A stretch of 23,807 bases of DNA from Haplomitrium mnioides (taxonomy: Eukaryota > Marchantiophyta > Haplomitriopsida > Calobryales), in the NCBI GenBank assembly GCA_049999725.1, contig JBNGIS010031677.1, forward strand, positions 60,019-83,825, written 5' to 3'. Both the position numbers and the translations under genes were made by a program. Of the stretch, positions 19,675 to 23,807 are shown piece after piece. Positions within the stretch are counted from its first letter, which is position 1, and the number at the start of each line of letters is the position of its first letter. The notes beneath the pieces are model-generated. The model saw only the letters and a list, made by a program, of their open reading frames with translations, did no database searches and was not told where the DNA came from.

Positions 19675-21136
19675 CAAAAGCTTCTCAAAGCTTGAATAAA
19701 ACGAGGCCAACTTGGACTCTTTAGTGTAAAGAGGGTACTCCTCTCTTGCCTCCTCCTACGTGCTATAGTAGACCTTAGAACAAAAACTTTTCACCATAAC
19801 CACCAAAACATTGTGTGTCTCTGCCTCCCGAGACATCTCATCCATTGAAAGCTCTCCGGCTTCCACCCGCTTCAAAACTGAAATCTTCACCTCATCAAGA
19901 AGACCTACAAGGTGTCCACTTCATGTCTTCCATTCTCAGCGATCCTTTGGCCTTTGGCTTCTGGCCTTTGATCGTGTTTTTTCTCCCACATCGAGAAAAT
20001 GCTCTGTTGTAGATCCCATAGCTCCCCACTTCTGAATGAGAGCTGGAACTAATTATCGTGAAAAGTTACCATCTTCTCAAGAGTTGACTTGGGCTTTATT
20101 TCCAAGGTTTCCAACACCAACTTACTTTTCAATTTTTGGGATGACACCATCCCACTCTCCACAAATCTATGATGCCAATGACCTTTGAATAGAGGTCATT
20201 TCCAGCCTATACCTATGGTCGTAATTGTCATTGGTAGAAAAAATGTGGGCTTCTGTTGGTGTAAAACCCACGTAGACATAACAATTATAGAGTGACAGAG
20301 CAGGGTTCTTTGCTCCATATTTCATGATTAATAGTTGCCTTGCTGCAGCACTCTGATTGCCTCCCACAATTTCATAATGGTACTTGTCAGGGTTCCCATG
20401 TCAAACTCTGACTTGTCCTTCAACCCACACTTCGAGTCAACCACCATTATGAAAAAACTGTGCGCATACTTGTTGGTGAGCATTTTTTTGTGCTTGAAGC
20501 TCAACAAAATCTTTATTGAATCTTCAAATCTGGAATGGACCCCAGTTGTTCATTCCAAGCTTGGGCAGATTCAAATTCTCCAACCTTATTGTTGTTGTTT
20601 CTTCATGGACTCTACAATGTTGGATTGCAAACTTATCTTATTCTTGTCTTCCTCAGACACTGTCTGAGGATCCACCTATTCCCTTTCTTGAAAAGTACAC
20701 AACTCTTTGTGGGATTGCCTTTTTGCTCTAGATGTAGGAGCCTAAACTGGCTCCGCCTCCGCCTCCAAGTCTTGCCCCGAGTTGTTTGGTGCTGAAGACG
20801 AGGGGGCAGAAGAAGTAGGCTTTGTTGTAGATTTTGATGGGGCTCGCTTCTCTTCAATGATGGGTGGTGGTGCAGGCTTTTTCTTCTTTACAACTGGTTT
20901 CTTCTTTTTCGGAGCCTCAACTGGCTTAGGCTCCATTCTTTCCTTTTGTGAAGAAGTGTTTGCCACGTGAACTAAGAATGTTGTTGTGCTTGGATGGGGC
21001 ACCAGTGCTTGAATATTGACGCCCTACTTAGGCTTCAGAATCTTGATTTGAATGGCAAGTTTGATAAAGTCCCGCTCCACATGCTTTGCATCTTTATAGC
21101 CATCTACGAAATCGGCCAGAAATTGAGTGAATTGAA
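19675..21136 (-). pseudogene. Methyltransferase gene, middle coding region (broken, exon limits uncertain)
   Basis: Coding-like pieces in shifting frames. They begin with FTQFLADFVDGYKDAKHVER and DFIKLAIQIKILKPK (about 21136-21025), then a Lys/Pro-rich low-complexity linker with KKKKP runs, PAPPP, and a Ser/Thr/Pro-rich tail (21002-20742). After many stops come NKYAHSFFIMVVDSKCGL and IMKLWEAIRVLQQG (about 20460-20335), MKYGAKNPALSLYNCYVYV and GFTPTEAHIF (about 20330-20200), and finally GLLDEVKISVLKRVEAGEL, SREAETHNVLVVMVKSFCS and LYTKESKLASFYSSFEKLL. The region ends at donor GTAAGT (19674-19669). A normal AG acceptor near 21136 is missing (TTTATTTCAA where CAG is expected). I do not recognise these domains. 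The basic linker could bind nucleic acid. Confidence 0.5.
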
Positions 21137-21207
21137 ATAAAGACAAAAAAAATTAGGCACAAGTAAAAGTGTAGGACTCAATATTCACAACGCGCACTGA
21201 ACAAGGC

Positions 21208-21594
21208 AGTCCATGCTCGCATGGACATGAGAGTTCTTGCGCGCAAGGAGACCCAAGGTCTAAGTGCGCCTAAACTCCCAAGTCCATGTGTGCATGGACT
21301 TTGATCTCCAGGTGCGCTTGGACATGGGAGTCCATGCGCACATAGACCCCGGGTCTCCATACTTGCGTGGACTCTCTTTGTCTATGCGGGCATGGATTTT
21401 GGAGTCCAAGAAAGCCTTGACTCCCAAGTCCAAGCGCGCATGGACTTGGAAGTACCTACGCGCATGGACCCTAGGTCTCCATGCTTGCAAGGACTCCCAT
21501 TGTCCAAGCGCACCTAGACCTAGGAGTCCAAGCTCACTTGGACTATAAAGTCCATCCGCGCATGGAGATTGAAGTCCATGCTTGCATGGACTCC
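21208..21594. repeat. 24-bp palindrome-motif array in intron 1 (copy B)
   Basis: About 16 units average 24 bp. The consensus by eye is TCCATGCGCGCATGGACT followed by about six bases. Typical cores are TCCATGCTCGCATGG, TCCAAGCGCGCATGG and CCATGTGTGCATGG. Each core is close to self-complementary and mostly alternates purine and pyrimidine. The array lies between the exon 1 donor (21651) and the next coding block, as in copy A. Open frames across it are repeat artefacts. Confidence 0.88.
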
Positions 21595-21651
21595 TTACGA
21601 GTTATAACTTAGTAAAAAGAGAAACAAACAAAAAAGGATTTTAGAATTCAC

Positions 21652-22009
21652 CTTGCCATTTTCCTTTGAGGACTGAAGATGCACAGAAAAAATGTTTCCC
21701 TCTTTGTACTCGGAAAAATCAAATCGCTTGCGATTTGCACAATAAAGGGTAATTGAATCTTGGGACTGCACAAGCAGCCCAATGTTGGGTTTCTTTCTCT
21801 CCCGGTTCATGGTAATTTGGACCAGCAAACCTAAATTGAAATTTTCTCCTGCACTAGCAAAAAGTTAAAGGTGGTTATCACGGTCTTTCAAAGAGCAGTA
21901 ATTTACTAGCCATTTCCACTCGAGTTTTAGGCTCTAGAGCCTTGACAACATCCGAATCCTTGTATGGCTTTGGTTGAGAGGGGCGGGAAACATTTCCTTG
22001 GGGTGCCAT
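21652..22009 (-). pseudogene. Methyltransferase gene exon 1, copy B (start codon present, broken)
   Basis: ATG at 22009-22007 opens MAPQGNVSRPSQPKPYKD, then VVKALEPKT. Comparison with copy A shows a one-base insertion near 21910 after LEPKTR, where the copy A frame continues as KWL. A TAA follows in NHL-stop-LF, and then a clean stretch ASAGENFNLGLLVQITMN, IGLLVQSQDSITLY and FSEYKEGNIFSVHLQ runs to AAG|GTGAAT (donor at 21651). The same exon end occurs in copy A. The domain is unrecognised. The shared start region, splice site and reading frames argue that this was a real exon. Confidence 0.6.
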
Positions 22010-22555
22010 TCTCAAGATGCTAGAAACACGTGTAATTGGAGGTAAAAAAAATGCAATGAACAAAAGTTCAAAAATCACTAAAGGCGGGAAATGGCAAAAA
22101 ACTAAGGAAATGCAAAAACAGCAATAACAAAAAAACAAAAACCAAAAACCAAAAATTGAATTCACAAAAATGGAAAGAAACTTTCCACCAGCAATCATTT
22201 TATAGCTAAATTTCAAAAAACGCCTTTTCTCGCCAAAAATTGATTCGCGGAGCTGTTGACATGTAGGTTTGCCTGGTGCAAAAACAAAGTTAGTATATGA
22301 AGCATTGCTCGTTTTCATCTTTCCAATTTTTTGTTTTCATTTTCTTCAAGTTTATAACATTTGTCAAAACAATTCCTTGGAGTAATTGATTTTTAGGAAG
22401 CATTTTCAATAGCTGGAGTTTTGAAATGCAATAAGAGGTTAGAATTTCAAGGTTCATCTTCACATAAAAGTGTTACTTTTGACATGTAGTTTGGGATTCA
22501 ATCATATGCCAATTTTCGGGATTTAAGCGATAGAGTACCAAAAACGTCAAGTGTG
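22010..22555. promoter_or_regulatory. Divergent intergenic region with E2F-type sites
   Basis: This 546-bp region between the two start codons should hold both promoters. GGCGGGAAA at 22083-22091 is the exact reverse complement of the E2F consensus TTTCCCGCC, about 75 bp upstream of the minus-strand ATG. A second exact copy falls inside exon 1 (21982-21990), and TTTCTCGCC at 22226-22234 is one base off. The block 22208-22270 is the part best conserved with copy A. No TATA box can be assigned with confidence. Confidence 0.5.
22083..22091 (-). promoter_or_regulatory. E2F consensus site
   Basis: The minus strand reads TTTCCCGCC, the consensus bound by plant and animal E2F factors at S-phase genes. 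With a second copy at 21982-21990 it may indicate replication-linked expression. This is inferred from sequence only. Confidence 0.45.
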
Positions 22556-23807
22556 ATGGCGAGTATATTGGGGAAAAAGATGACTTCTGTTGAATCAAAT
22601 AGCTCTGCCCAAAAAGATCAAGAAGGTGAACTTCATATGCGCATAGGATTAGGGACTCAACCCTATACACGGATAGGGTCAAAGAGTGAATCCAATGCAC
22701 GCATAGGATTAACAACTGAACAACTTACGTGCAAATGATCAAAGAGGGAACTCAATGCTTGCAAAGAATTAAAGAAACAATCTTCATCCAGCAAAAGATC
22801 TTTGTTGCCCATCAAGCGATCGAAGTTGAATCTTTCTTCTCAGTATTCCAAAATATCTGAAAAGAAAGGTTCAATACAGAGATTCTATACGGTTGTAGAC
22901 CTTTCTTTGTCCACATCTAAGGGAGACCTCGATATTCATTATCAATATGTGTTTGCTCAAAACACAAAGAGCATACAATTTGTGGACAGTTTTAATTTTG
23001 GAGATGAGCCACTGTCCCCGATAGCACCACTCAAACAACAATTGATTTTGTTTCAAGTTGCACCTGACAAAGAGATTGGGACATCTGAAACAAATCGAAT
23101 TCTTTTGGAGGAGTCTTCAGACGATAGTTTGGAAAACGATTCTAGCAAAGAGTCTTAATCAATCAACATTTATTCAGAGTTATTGACAAGGGCACCAATT
23201 TTATTACAAAAAACATTTCTTTCTAATGGAGATATTGATTAAAATTTGGTTTTGGAATGGTGTAATTCTCCCAATCCTCCAGAAGAAACTTATCTCTCAA
23301 AAATATTCTACGACGAAACAAACAGTGTTTATGATGACAACCAAGATCTTCAAGATGAATTATCTCCTATTGATGGATACGCTTACGGAGTAAATCATCA
23401 AACACAACATAAAAATTCCTTGTCTGGGCTAAAACCCAAACGAGTAAACACCTTATGTGAAAATTTTCTACCGAAAGTCCATCATGACGAGAGCTTTGTG
23501 AAGAAAAAGCTCAATCTAATGTCTATTTTTAAATTGAAGAGAATTTCTTGTTGTCGAAATAATTGCTTGTCGTTGTGCAAGACAGATTTTTTGAAAACTG
23601 TGAAAGAAACATACTTTCGACAAAGCATGAAGAATCGAGATATCACACTGTAGTGAGGAATACCAAGAAAAGGCTCCAATGCTGAAAATCACTTTACACT
23701 GCATGGTAGTACTGTTGTTTGTAAAAGAGTCTTCAAATTAATATTAACAATAGGGAATGATAGAATCCAAAGGATTCAAAATCTCAAAAATGCAGATCCT
23801 AGAGGCA
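22556..23807 (+). pseudogene. Transposase-like protein, N-terminal part, copy B (3' end outside window)
   Basis: From ATG 22556 one frame runs 417 codons to the window edge with no frameshift. Stops interrupt it at 22736 (TGA), 23156 (TAA), 23240 (TAA), 23651 (TAG) and 23654 (TGA); at the last two, copy A has Glu and Trp. Domains in order: MASILGKK, an in-frame ten-residue repeat, a Ser/Lys-rich stretch, an acidic stretch (EESSDDSLENDSSKES), KVHHDESFVKKKLN, a Cys cluster SCCRNNCLSLC (CCx3Cx3C, possible zinc site), ETYFRQSMKNRD, then GIPRKG, FTLHGSTVVCKRVFKLIL and NDRIQRIQNL. The Cys cluster followed by an R/Y block and VCKxxF...IGxxRI resembles the region before the DDE domain in DUF7869-type transposase-like proteins. 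The catalytic half is not in the window for this copy. Confidence 0.62.
22625..22800 (+). repeat. In-frame 30-bp repeat in the transposase N-terminus, copy B
   Basis: Five to six units, mostly 30 bp, one 33-36 bp. Cores are CATATGCGCATAG, TATACACGGATAG, AATGCACGCATAG, TTACGTGCAAA and AATGCTTGCAAA. They are read as LHMRIGLGTQ, PYTRIGSKSE, NARIGLTTEQ and so on, so the palindromic motif has become a ten-residue protein repeat. Confidence 0.62.

Larger units (their letters stand above)
16946..23807. mobile_element. Copy B of a two-gene DNA-transposon-like element (right end outside window)
   Basis: The most complete copy. From left to right it has a CCGCTAC AT-rich edge (16946-17285), a palindrome array (17318-17790), a minus-strand methyltransferase-like gene in at least four exon blocks (17987-22009) with arrays in two introns, a divergent intergenic region, and the plus-strand transposase-like gene running off the window. 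No exact terminal repeats or target-site duplication could be confirmed, so the left boundary is provisional. Confidence 0.6.

Noticed and set aside
20020-20130. An 83-nt intron between GTAAGTTGG and TTCCAG in the middle coding region
   Set aside because: Signals look good, but another frame stays open across it with coding-like residues. There is no second copy of this part to decide, so it is left unassigned.
20782-20970. Plus-strand open frame with Gly/Phe-rich residues
   Set aside because: It is the antisense of the Lys/Pro-rich linker of the methyltransferase gene.
21264-21548. Open frame of 94 codons with repeated CMDF/RAWT-like residues as a protein gene
   Set aside because: It is read from the 24-bp tandem array, open frames occur on both strands there, and the array lies in an intron between a donor and the next coding block.
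21208-21594. A CRISPR-like array of regularly spaced repeats
   Set aside because: Units are contiguous degenerate 24-mers without unique spacers, the sequence is eukaryotic, and no cas-like gene is present.
21840-21900. A 33-nt intron inside exon 1 (GTGATAACC to TGCAG)
   Set aside because: It is too short for a plant intron. Copy A reads straight through here in frame, so a one-base indel and a stop explain the break better.
21878-22318. Minus-strand open frame of 146 codons taken as starting at 22318
   Set aside because: The part upstream of 22009 is low-complexity hydrophobic and not matched in frame in copy A. The aligned start position is 22009 (ATA in copy A), so I use that ATG.

Overview
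No database search was possible; every call comes from reading the sequence. The window looks like repeat-rich land-plant nuclear DNA. It is AT-rich and carries a decayed Ty3/gypsy chromovirus whose primer-binding site resembles the end of plant initiator tRNA-Met, two TTTAGGG-type telomere units (3393-3408), and splice sites of plant type. A run of exactly 100 N (10965-11064) is an assembly gap. I see no intact host gene, no tRNA and no rRNA. Almost all coding signal is broken transposon sequence.

The main content is several fragments of one DNA-transposon-like family that I do not recognise as a named family. The best copy (copy B, about 16946 to beyond the right edge) has two divergent genes. 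On the minus strand (22009 to 17987) is an intron-containing gene whose last exons carry the two signature motifs of an amino-type (N6-adenine/N4-cytosine) DNA methyltransferase: a DPPY-like box (DIPYG), then a FxGxGT-like box (SGSRT). On the plus strand (from 22556) one frame runs 417 codons to the window edge, broken only by five stops. It encodes the N-terminal part of a transposase-like protein. The ATGs are 546 bp apart, and the intergenic region has an exact E2F-type site. Copy A (about 1900-4809) keeps the same divergent layout: the first methyltransferase-gene exon with the same splice-donor position, the intergenic region and the N-terminal transposase part.

C-terminal halves of a protein that I infer to be the same transposase lie at 9660-10425 (+), 12517-13790 (-) and 16678-16938 (-). 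They carry HNQI and WW-F motifs and an acidic tail. All copies are pseudogenes.

Throughout the family run arrays of a short palindrome-centred motif (roughly CCATGCGCGCATGG). It occurs with a 24-bp period inside two introns of the methyltransferase gene, with a period of roughly 42 bp beyond the 3' ends of both genes, and with a 30-bp period inside the transposase reading frame, where it encodes a ten-residue repeat. CCGCTAC-containing AT-rich segments flank three fragments and are candidate element ends.

Layout: 1-1890, Gag-like zinc-knuckle pseudogene plus an LTR-like segment; 1900-4809, copy A; 4810-9148, minus-strand chromovirus with both LTRs; 9149-10964, an element edge and a C-terminal transposase fragment; gap; 11065-13790, an inverted copy including a striking 72-bp foldback; 13800-15200, unassigned AT-rich DNA; 15208-16938, another inverted fragment; 16946-23807, copy B.
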